64,000 nt of DNA from AM-0621 sp964386705. Lineage in GTDB: Bacteria > Planctomycetota > Planctomycetia > Planctomycetales > Planctomycetaceae. A program made the position numbers and the translations under genes. Below are positions 1-7,689 of this stretch, one piece after another. Below the pieces are notes generated by a model, which was given only the letters and a program-made list of their open reading frames with translations, was not told the DNA's origin and searched no databases. Where the stretch lies: positions 57,854 to 121,853 of the forward strand of contig CAYLTY010000001.1 of the NCBI GenBank assembly GCA_964386705.1, given 5' to 3'. Within the stretch, counting starts at the first letter, position 1; the number at the start of each line of letters is the position of its first letter.

Positions 1-116
1 GGTTTCTCATCGACACCGGGCTGGTGGCTCGATGCGGAATGCAGTGAATCAATCACGGCTTCCAGCATCGTCGAGGGCGGCTTTCCGCTCGAAGACTTAG
101 AGACACTCTTGCTCAC
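1..116 (-). CDS. pglZ: BREX PglZ phosphatase-fold protein, N-terminal 38 codons only
   Basis: This is a partial gene that leaves the window at its left edge. Reading begins at a GTG at 116-114 that overlaps the TGA of the upstream DUF262 gene (GTGA). The visible protein contains STMLEAVIDSLHSASSHQPG, which fits the start of BREX PglZ proteins as I recall them, and the position after pglX fits pglZ. PglZ proteins have an alkaline-phosphatase-like fold and are essential BREX components. A near-identical head (TMLEAVIDSLHSAASHQPG) occurs in the scar at 2491-2326, where it continues into a WADPRGEWRPL stretch typical of the family. The catalytic part lies outside the window, so the call rests on the head and gene order. 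Confidence 0.62.
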   Translation of the reverse strand, partial: MSKSVSKSSSGKPPSTMLEAVIDSLHSASSHQPGVDEK

Positions 117-2263
117 GACTCATCCTCCGCAAGGTCCAGGCGCCTTTGGGAACCTTGAACGAAAGCGATGAGTTCCTTCCGCATCATGGCATCCCTATCA
201 GCAATCGCTTTCGTTATGACATCCACGGAGTGAGCCTCTGGGTCAAATTGACAAACGGCGATCTTCAGCTTGCTGCACCAGTCGTCGGCTTTGACCTTCC
301 CCGTTTTGAACTCATGCACATCGCCGAGGAACTTCTTCAACGGTTTGTCGGATTTCGAGATGTTGAACGACTTCTCCAACAGAGTGCAGTTCCCCAATTG
401 ATTGATAGCGGCGAGCAACTCCTGGCGTTGTTCATCGTCCGCTGGCGGAAGCTGTTCGACCAATCGAGTCCATAGCTTAAATGCCACGGTGTGATCGACT
501 TCGAGGTCACAAACCTTTTGCTTCCCCGCCCGCAGCGGAATGCGCGACAATGCCCATCGGTCGGTATCCAGTCGGTGCCAAACCCAAAGCAATGTGTTGT
601 ATCTTGTAACTTGTTCTCGCTTGTCGACCGACAGAGACTGGACGTAGGCAGCAGCATCAACAGCAATACCGTCTGTGAGCGATTTGAACCGGCCTGAGAC
701 TGTCTGAATGGCAACAGTAGGATCAGTCGCCGCTGTCAGGGCAGCGTGATCTTTGGAGAGTTCCTTCGCATAATTTACGAGCACCGTTCCCGATGACGAT
801 GCCCAAAGCCCCGCCCAGTGAGAACAAATCATCCATCTGTCGATATGCTTGTCGAGCTGTTCTTCGAGCGACTTATTGAAGGAATCTGTAGCAACTGTGT
901 TTTGCGGATGCGTGCGCAACCACCGGTAAGCGGAGAAAACCGAACACCAGATCACAATCAAGGCATTGATCGAGTTGTACTGCCCGTTCTGCCCGTAACG
1001 CAGATCATGGTCCTTTGCGGTTTGCAGCACGGTTTCCAGAGACCGAACGATATCGGACCATTCCGCTGACAAGTCACCTGCCATTGGGCGAACCGTGTCA
1101 CCCTTGAGGAGGTCTTTATCGGATAGAAGATTTCCATCGCGATGAGTGGTTGCCCAAATGAATGACACGGCGCGCACAAGGTCATCCATGCGAATTGGCA
1201 AACCCTTATCGCGGGCCAGCGTCAACAATGTTTCGAAGCAATCCCCGGCCGTCTTGCCAGCGGTCGCCTGACTATCCCATCCGACTTTGAGCCATGCGAA
1301 AGTGATTTCTTCGCGTGTCAGAGTCCTTCCCGCAGTATTGAGACGCGTGAAGATATTGACGATCGCCTCGTTGTATTCATCTTGTGCCCAAAGCGCCTCG
1401 TCGTAAGGTCGCAGTTCGAGATAGGTGATCTTGCTGAGCTTTACATCGCGAAGAACTGACATCAGCTCGCCCATAGGGTCAAGCACCTTCTCAATGACTT
1501 GCGGATCGACGCTGTGTTCTTCAAGGACTGGCTTAACGGCATCCTTAAACTGCCGCTCCCGAAGATTCGGATTCGCCAGGACCGACGACCAAAGTCGGCC
1601 GAGACGAAGAAAGCGTCCTATGTTCTCCGGCGCAAATGCCTTCTGGATTGGACTTCGATAATTGGTTGGCTTGGCCCATGTCGACTCGCCGTTGTTGGGA
1701 TCTGTCACAGCCCAACACAACACGTTGCGATAATCGATTCCAATCACGTCCTTGGATTCCTGGTAAGCGGCGAGGAATTGAGGAACGTCAAAGCACAATG
1801 TCCCTTTGGACCAATGAGGATTCGTGGGGCGTCGACCACGCGGTCGAACTCCTTCAAGTTGCTCCAACCAGACGCGGTCCTCCTGCTTGAATCCCCATCC
1901 GTCACCACACAATGCGAGCAGAAGACTTTGCACCCGCTGTTGTCCGTCAAGAACCATGTGATAGGACGCTGGAGGATCTCTTCGTGTGACCGTAGCACCC
2001 GCCGCACTTTCAGTGCGATCGACTACTTGCCAGAACTCGCGATGCGGAATGCTCCCCAGATCATTGTGATCGACCTTCCACATCAATAGCGTTCCAAAAG
2101 GCCAACCGCGAATCAGAGAATCGATCAGCAATGTGACCTGCGTTGGATCCCAGACATACGGCCGCTGAAGGTCTGGAATGACTACGGTCGTGCCATTGGC
2201 ATTCGATGCTCGGTCGATAAGGTCGTGGAGGTCTTCGGATTTTGGTTCGTAAATGTTGGCCAT
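113..2263 (-). CDS. GmrSD/BrxU-like DUF262-DUF1524 type IV restriction protein
   Basis: The 716-residue protein has an N-terminal DUF262 domain with the nucleotide-binding motif DGQQR (residues 106-110). Its C-terminal DUF1524 domain carries an HNH-like signature (LEVDHTVAF near 590, then QLGNCTLLEKSFN). This two-domain architecture belongs to the GmrSD/BrxU family, NTP-dependent nucleases that attack modified phage DNA. In BREX loci such enzymes complement the methyltransferase by targeting phages whose DNA modification evades BREX. The gene sits between pglX and pglZ and overlaps the pglZ start by GTGA, so it is translationally coupled to the BREX operon. The ATG at 2263 follows the stop of a pglX-tail remnant (TAG at 2277-2275) by 11 bases. 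The ribosome-binding site is weak. Confidence 0.85.
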   Translation of the reverse strand: MANIYEPKSEDLHDLIDRASNANGTTVVIPDLQRPYVWDPTQVTLLIDSLIRGWPFGTLLMWKVDHNDLGSIPHREFWQVVDRTESAAGATVTRRDPPASYHMVLDGQQRVQSLLLALCGDGWGFKQEDRVWLEQLEGVRPRGRRPTNPHWSKGTLCFDVPQFLAAYQESKDVIGIDYRNVLCWAVTDPNNGESTWAKPTNYRSPIQKAFAPENIGRFLRLGRLWSSVLANPNLRERQFKDAVKPVLEEHSVDPQVIEKVLDPMGELMSVLRDVKLSKITYLELRPYDEALWAQDEYNEAIVNIFTRLNTAGRTLTREEITFAWLKVGWDSQATAGKTAGDCFETLLTLARDKGLPIRMDDLVRAVSFIWATTHRDGNLLSDKDLLKGDTVRPMAGDLSAEWSDIVRSLETVLQTAKDHDLRYGQNGQYNSINALIVIWCSVFSAYRWLRTHPQNTVATDSFNKSLEEQLDKHIDRWMICSHWAGLWASSSGTVLVNYAKELSKDHAALTAATDPTVAIQTVSGRFKSLTDGIAVDAAAYVQSLSVDKREQVTRYNTLLWVWHRLDTDRWALSRIPLRAGKQKVCDLEVDHTVAFKLWTRLVEQLPPADDEQRQELLAAINQLGNCTLLEKSFNISKSDKPLKKFLGDVHEFKTGKVKADDWCSKLKIAVCQFDPEAHSVDVITKAIADRDAMMRKELIAFVQGSQRRLDLAEDES

Positions 2264-2274
2264 TTGGTGTCTCG

Positions 2275-2491
2275 CTATCGCTTCTCACGGGCGGCTTGTT
2301 TGAAGACGTTGATGTAGCGGCAGTCGTTCCAGCGGTCGCCATTCGCCACGCGGATCAGCCCACGGCAACGCGGCGGGGCGTTCATCAACCCCTGGCTGAT
2401 GGCTGGCGGCGGAATGCAGTGAATCAATCACGGCTTCCAGCATCGTCGAGGGCGGCTTGACGCCTTGGGTCCTTGCAAGAGTTTTGCTCAC
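2275..2491 (-). pseudogene. Chimeric scar: pglZ 5' head fused to pglX 3' tail
   Basis: Reading minus from the GTG at 2491, the sequence encodes a PglZ-like head (TMLEAVIDSLHSAASHQPG, then PAALPWADPRGEWRPLERL) nearly matching the true pglZ head at 1-116. At about 2340 it changes identity. Bases 2340-2275 match the 3' end of pglX in a different frame (GDRWNDCRYINVFKQAAREKR, then TAG), compared with GDRWNDCHYTNAFKQAARAKR at the intact pglX end near 4200-4260. The join lies at a stretch that fits both genes, CGACCGCTGGAACG. The head ORF would give a 68-residue peptide ending at 2285 and probably has no function. The GTG overlaps the AIPR stop (GTGA), as a true pglZ start would. Confidence 0.85.
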
Positions 2492-4185
2492 TGCAACAAC
2501 CTCCCCATCAAGGCGCCGCCACGGAACACAGATGCCAGTTCCTGGAGCGAAGGCTCTCGCGCCCCGAAGTGATCAGAGACGGCTGAGTCAATGGCCGTCA
2601 TGGCACGAGAGAAATACTCATCACTCTTCTCATCCAGCTTAGTCCTGGCGGCATTGAACTGATTGTGGTTGAGTTGGTTCTGTCGAATCCCAAGCTCCTC
2701 AATCAGATACTTGCCGATCAACATGGCCGCGAAGAACGAGCCATAGGCGAGACAGGCTGGCGAGTCAGCAGGTGGTCGCCTCCGCTTGGCTTCTGCAAGA
2801 CGTACAATCAATGTCGCAATCACTGTCTGCGCACCGGTGAGGGCGTCGGTGAAAATGCGGTCGTAAAGTTTGTCGAAGTGATCACGGCCGTGATACTTCG
2901 CAGAGAATGGCTTCATGCGCCAGACGGCGAGAATGGCCTCGGCGGCTTTCGCACTGCTGATACTGGTTCGGCGACGAAGCGAATCGTCGCTGCGGTGCCG
3001 ATGGTAAGTGAATCCGAGTTGCGCGACGGCGGCCTCCAGCGACCGCTGCTTCGCGTCGTTGGATCGAAGGTCGCGCAGGTCAACTGGATTCTGGCTGTTG
3101 GTTGCGTAGGTAATGTTCCGTACCATGCCGTCGGCATTGTCAGGGAGTTCGTAGATGCGAACCATGACAGACGCACGGGCAATATCCTGAGGCAGCGTAC
3201 CCATCTTCGACAGAGTGTCCTGAATCGTCTTGCAAGTCTGTCCTCCGTTGATGATCTGCAACCCGTCGATTTGGACCGTGAAGTCTTTCGTCTGTGAAGC
3301 CCCTGTGTGAGCAAACTTCGTACAAACGATGGTGATGCCGTTGTTGTAGAAGTAGAAATTGGGCCGATCGGCAGCGTCATTGAGTGTGCTGGCGATGGCA
3401 CCATTGACGCGGTTCCCCTGCAAGCCGAGGAACCTGCGGATATTCCGTTCCAGCAACCGGTCGCCGTGGCGATTGAACAGGGCTGCAATTTCTGCGACGG
3501 ACACACGGCCCACCATGATGCGGCAGTAATCGAAGGCCTCAATGATCGCCTCACCAACAAGAGTGACTCGCTCATTGACGGGCTTCTGAGCCTGCTGAAT
3601 GGCAAAGATGACGTCATGGTTGACGTGTTCCCAGGAGACAAATCCGCCCAACTGCGGTGCATCGTTGTCGATCGCCGACTGTGCAGCATCGCTCCACTTC
3701 ATGCCGTTATTGCAGAGCAGGACTCGAAGTTGCGGGTTCAGGCCGTCCCGCACCATCGACCGCACTTCTTCGATCTTAGGTGCCAGCAGCGAATTGGCGG
3801 GAATGTTCGACTGCCAGTTGAAGAGATGTCTGACGGTCGGCAGGACGCGCAGCACACCTTCCACTTCGGGGAACATGTCGCCAGCCGCATCCTGGAGACT
3901 GTTGTTGTACTTGCCTTGCGCGATCGTCACCGTGAATTCGCCATCTTCCACATCGCCGATGTGAATGGCGTCGATTCCAAAGTCATCGTATCCGTCCGTC
4001 AAGCAGTCGATGACTTCTTCGTCCGTCAGGTCGAGTACGGTCATCATTACAATCAAAACGAACGCAGCCGACCGCTTCTTGGTCTCTTCCTGCGGCTGCA
4101 ACTCCAGTCGATCGTTGAGAATGTCACTGAAGTCTTCCGCGATCTTCCTGACACGCTGATCGAGAATATCAACGATCATGCTCAT
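2488..4185 (-). CDS. AIPR-family (abortive infection phage resistance) protein
   Basis: This 565-residue protein carries the AIPR (PF10592) hallmarks: an N-terminal segment with FGIDAIHIGD and VTIAQGKYN, then FYFYNNGITIVC and LQIINGGQTCKTI in the middle of the protein. AIPR proteins are linked to abortive infection and occur as accessory genes in restriction loci. The early acidic and QGK residues resemble a PD-(D/E)XK-like nuclease core, but this is inference. The ATG at 4185 overlaps the pglX stop (ATGA), and the stop at 2488 overlaps the GTG of the pglZ-head scar. It therefore occupies the slot normally held between pglX and pglZ and should be co-expressed with BREX. Confidence 0.82.
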   Translation of the reverse strand: MSMIVDILDQRVRKIAEDFSDILNDRLELQPQEETKKRSAAFVLIVMMTVLDLTDEEVIDCLTDGYDDFGIDAIHIGDVEDGEFTVTIAQGKYNNSLQDAAGDMFPEVEGVLRVLPTVRHLFNWQSNIPANSLLAPKIEEVRSMVRDGLNPQLRVLLCNNGMKWSDAAQSAIDNDAPQLGGFVSWEHVNHDVIFAIQQAQKPVNERVTLVGEAIIEAFDYCRIMVGRVSVAEIAALFNRHGDRLLERNIRRFLGLQGNRVNGAIASTLNDAADRPNFYFYNNGITIVCTKFAHTGASQTKDFTVQIDGLQIINGGQTCKTIQDTLSKMGTLPQDIARASVMVRIYELPDNADGMVRNITYATNSQNPVDLRDLRSNDAKQRSLEAAVAQLGFTYHRHRSDDSLRRRTSISSAKAAEAILAVWRMKPFSAKYHGRDHFDKLYDRIFTDALTGAQTVIATLIVRLAEAKRRRPPADSPACLAYGSFFAAMLIGKYLIEELGIRQNQLNHNQFNAARTKLDEKSDEYFSRAMTAIDSAVSDHFGAREPSLQELASVFRGGALMGRLLQ

Positions 4186-7100
4186 GATGACTTACCCTCT
4201 CTTTTCGCTCGGGCGGCTTGTTTGAAGGCGTTGGTGTAGTGGCAGTCGTTCCAGCGGTCGCCGATGGGGGTGTCGGTGCCGGGGAAGTCGATGGTTTGTT
4301 CGTCCCAGCCCCAGAACCACGGGTATTCGTCGCGGGGGCGTTTGGGTTCTTTGCCTCGGTCTTTGGTCCACTTGACCTTTGGTCCCCAGCGGAGGATGCC
4401 GGAGTCTTTGCGACCGCCGGGGATATCGACGGCCATGAAGGGGCGGATGTTGATCCGCACGCCGTCGTTGATGTCCGGGTTCCAGCCGATCGGTTGTTCG
4501 TGGAGCGGCTTCCAGCGCACGAAGAGGTCGTAGGGTGGTTCGCCCTTCAGGATCGCGACCAGTTGCTGCTGCAATGTCTTGGCGGCGGCAAGGCGACCGT
4601 CGGCACCGGACTCGCCGCGTTTGACGTCGCTTTCCTGGCGGTTGATCCAGTCGCCGAGATAGCTGTAGGTCAGGCTCTCCAGCAGCTTGCGGCCGTCCGG
4701 TCCGGCGAGCTGGTGGTAGTTGACCAGAGCATGAAAGCCGTCGGCTTTGCGGCCGTCCCAGATGTGCCAGATGAAGGGCCGCTGCTGGAAAAGTTCGCAG
4801 TGTTCCTTGAAGAAGTCGTTCCGCAACCAGTCGTCCAGCTTGTGCGGCGGCTTCAGGTGGCACGCTTCGAGCAACCGCGTCAGCCGAGCCGCCGCCGTGT
4901 CTTCGCCGCGCACTGAGGGAATGCAGACGATGCCGTCGGCATCGGCGAAAGGGAGCAGGGCTTCGCAACTCTGAACAAGCTGCCGTGCCCGATCACTCAA
5001 TCGCATTTCGGGATCGAGTTCCGCAGGCCAGCGGTAGCCGAGTAGGCGAGCGATGGCGACCTGTATCGGTGAAGTTGATGAGTTTGGGTGACCGTGGAAG
5101 AACCATTGTGTTGGATCATTTGTCTCAGGTGCCGGCAATCCATCGGGAAACTGACTTTCGGCTACTTCCTGCCAGTGATCGAGGTCAAACGGAACTTTGA
5201 GCAACGTGTGTTCTGTAATACTCAACGACTGGTCGCGGTCCCTAAGGACTTCACGATACTCAGCAGATGACAAATATGCGTAGATTGGTGCAAGGTACTC
5301 AGGCTTCGCCGGAACGATGGCTGCAATCGTATTGTCGAAGAATTCCCCGGCGTAGATGTTAGTGAATAGATTCTGAGTCACATTGACCGCTAGTCCGCGC
5401 TTACCCCATGCAGACTGCCCCGATTTCCATCCACCAAGTCGTTTCTCAGACTTCAGTGCCATCGCATGTCGAAAGTACCGTCCGGCTCCTTCTTCCCAGA
5501 ATAGAACTGACGAACACCCACCGATGAATCCGGCAGAAGATGCTGACGATTGAAGCCACTTCCAGTCCCGGTTCTTTCGATGGAGTTCCCAAAACGAAAA
5601 GATGAACTGAGGATCGTCACTCGTACACAATCCTTGGTATGAGTCGCAGAATGCGTTTAGCAGATGAAGCTCGGTCGGTTCGGCAAACGCAATGGCGTAG
5701 TCTGAATTCTGAAGCTGGTCCGCCTGTAAAATGAGTCTGATGTCATTAGGCGATCCGGCGCGTAATGACTCTGATTTCTCATCCGGAGTAGTCTTTGTGG
5801 CAACATCCAGTCCGCAAATCGTGTTAAGTGGTCGTGGTTCAGTTGCCGAGATTGCCCCCAGTTGGATGTTGAAGTCCCACATCGGTGTCTGAAATCCCTT
5901 TGGTCCCAATCGCGCAATCCAGTTCCATTCCCTCGTTTCCAGCAGTAATTCTCGCAACTTCTTGTAACGTGATAAGAAGAGCCAATTCTGGGGACTCACC
6001 ACACCGGCCGTCCCACTCGGCGAACAGAATTCGAGACATCGGAGGATGAAGGCAGTCGCTAGGTCAGGTTTGCCCAATTCAAAATAAGTGTCGATATGCA
6101 ACTTGAGAATGTCGTCTTGTTTGCTGCGTCCAAGGTACGGCACATTTGTCAAGACGATGTGGTACTGAGCTGCAAGCAACTCTGCCGCACGAGCCAGTCC
6201 TTGGGCGGCGACTCCCAATTCGTGTTGCTCTGGAGAAGTGCTCGGATCGCTGGCGATAACCGAATCCAACGCGCGAAACAGCCGGTCCATGTCGTCCTTC
6301 TTGAGCATCTGGCTGCCCAGAAAGCGATTCGGGTTGATCAGACTGCCCAGCGTCGAGGCGTTGCTGAACATGTCGTAGAGCTGGCCAAAGTAGAAACGCA
6401 GATTGCTGGTGCCGTCCGCTTCCAGTGCCTTCATCCATTGCTCGCGGGGCACTCCCACCGACAGCCCCGTGCAGGCAATGTTCTTCATCGCGGGCAACGG
6501 TCGCGGGCCGGTCAGCTTCCAAGCCGCCACGGCGACATTGAACGCGGCGATCTGCGTGCAGCGGGGATCGAGTTCCAAGCCGAACAGGTTGTCCTGAATC
6601 ACCGCATCGACGGCGGCTTCGACACTCAAGCCCTCTTCCAGCATTCGCAGCCGCACCAGCAACTCGAACGCCGCGACCAGAAAATGCCCGGAGCCGCAAC
6701 ACGGGTCGAGCACCTTCAACTCCGCCGCACACTTGGGCCAGCCGTCGAACGTACCGCCCATTGGTCGCCAAGGGCCGGTTGGTTCGGCATCGTCTGAATC
6801 AGAAGAAGAACCCTTTGAAGAACCCGCGGCTAGCGCCGTCGGCTCAGGAGAGCGGACGAAACGCAGGTACTCGAAGTCGTAGCCTCCGGCCTGAGTCAAT
6901 CGCAGGGCTTCGCGAAGTTCGGCTTCGCTCTTCGCCGAGTTCGCCAGATCGGGGCGTGCGGCCAGGACTTTGCCCGCGTGCCACGCACCGAGCGTGTTGT
7001 GCAGCAGGAAGAGCACCATGTAGTGCTCGGTAAAGAGCTGCGTCACGGCGGACAACGTTTCGCCGGTGATCTTGTCCCCCTCCTTGTTCACTCGCTCCTT

Positions 7101-7679
7101 CTCAGAACTCTGCCAGAACTGGTACACCCAGCCGAGACTGTCATCCGCCAGGAAGGTTTCGCGGGGGAGTTCGTCAAGCAGGGCATCCAACTGCAACCGG
7201 ACTTCACGCGGCAACCGCACCATCAGCAGCGGATCATCCGGCCGAAAGATAGCTGGTAATGCCTTCTGGGCGTATTGTCCTGCCAGTTCCCAACGGTCGA
7301 TCCCTTCATCGCGAGCTAGCTCTTCAACATCCTCCAGACTGAGGGCCACTTGCGATTCCGGCTCGACCAGTAAACTGTTTTCGGCCAGGAATCGGGCGAA
7401 AATTCGCCGATGCCAATGCTCGTAAGCGCATTCCTGCACCAGTCGGTCAATCGCCTGTGTTCCCGACTGCGAATTGCGACGATCACCAATCTGGCGTGCA
7501 TGAGCCCGAAGATGATTGCGCAACGTCACATCGGCTTCGCTAATGACGTGGAGACCACGCTTACCTTCGTGAACCGTCAATGCCTCGATCGCCTCTCGCG
7601 AACCTTGTTCGGCGATTTCTCTCGCCCGAATAATGCTTCGCTCCAGCTCACGGCGCAGGTTGCTCGGTAGTTGTGCCAA
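4182..7679 (-). CDS. pglX: BREX adenine-specific DNA methyltransferase PglX
   Basis: The 1165-residue protein has the expected PglX length. The SAM-binding motif I is DPCCGSGHF (residues 325-333), preceded by LKVL. The catalytic motif IV reads NVPY (512-515), where NPPY is canonical, in the context VLTNVPYLGRSKQ. It is followed by a long target-recognition and C-terminal region. PglX methylates an adenine in an asymmetric site; this marks host DNA and is needed for BREX exclusion of phage. The start at 7679 lies 10 bases after the brxC stop, and the stop overlaps the AIPR start (ATGA). Its last codons are duplicated in the scar at 2275-2340. Confidence 0.9.
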   Translation of the reverse strand: MAQLPSNLRRELERSIIRAREIAEQGSREAIEALTVHEGKRGLHVISEADVTLRNHLRAHARQIGDRRNSQSGTQAIDRLVQECAYEHWHRRIFARFLAENSLLVEPESQVALSLEDVEELARDEGIDRWELAGQYAQKALPAIFRPDDPLLMVRLPREVRLQLDALLDELPRETFLADDSLGWVYQFWQSSEKERVNKEGDKITGETLSAVTQLFTEHYMVLFLLHNTLGAWHAGKVLAARPDLANSAKSEAELREALRLTQAGGYDFEYLRFVRSPEPTALAAGSSKGSSSDSDDAEPTGPWRPMGGTFDGWPKCAAELKVLDPCCGSGHFLVAAFELLVRLRMLEEGLSVEAAVDAVIQDNLFGLELDPRCTQIAAFNVAVAAWKLTGPRPLPAMKNIACTGLSVGVPREQWMKALEADGTSNLRFYFGQLYDMFSNASTLGSLINPNRFLGSQMLKKDDMDRLFRALDSVIASDPSTSPEQHELGVAAQGLARAAELLAAQYHIVLTNVPYLGRSKQDDILKLHIDTYFELGKPDLATAFILRCLEFCSPSGTAGVVSPQNWLFLSRYKKLRELLLETREWNWIARLGPKGFQTPMWDFNIQLGAISATEPRPLNTICGLDVATKTTPDEKSESLRAGSPNDIRLILQADQLQNSDYAIAFAEPTELHLLNAFCDSYQGLCTSDDPQFIFSFWELHRKNRDWKWLQSSASSAGFIGGCSSVLFWEEGAGRYFRHAMALKSEKRLGGWKSGQSAWGKRGLAVNVTQNLFTNIYAGEFFDNTIAAIVPAKPEYLAPIYAYLSSAEYREVLRDRDQSLSITEHTLLKVPFDLDHWQEVAESQFPDGLPAPETNDPTQWFFHGHPNSSTSPIQVAIARLLGYRWPAELDPEMRLSDRARQLVQSCEALLPFADADGIVCIPSVRGEDTAAARLTRLLEACHLKPPHKLDDWLRNDFFKEHCELFQQRPFIWHIWDGRKADGFHALVNYHQLAGPDGRKLLESLTYSYLGDWINRQESDVKRGESGADGRLAAAKTLQQQLVAILKGEPPYDLFVRWKPLHEQPIGWNPDINDGVRINIRPFMAVDIPGGRKDSGILRWGPKVKWTKDRGKEPKRPRDEYPWFWGWDEQTIDFPGTDTPIGDRWNDCHYTNAFKQAARAKREGKSS

Positions 7680-7689
7680 TGCCGTTCTC

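Noticed and set aside
3307..4239. 310-residue plus-strand open frame opposite the AIPR gene
   Set aside because: It is an antisense frame of the AIPR coding region, with no domain, no ribosome-binding site and unnatural composition; the minus frame has clear AIPR motifs.
4192..4968. 258-residue minus frame inside pglX
   Set aside because: Arg/Pro-rich alternate frame within the PglX C-terminus, typical of GC-rich shadow frames.
6079..6797. 230-residue class frames on both strands within pglX
   Set aside because: They overlap the conserved methyltransferase core and have no motif of their own.
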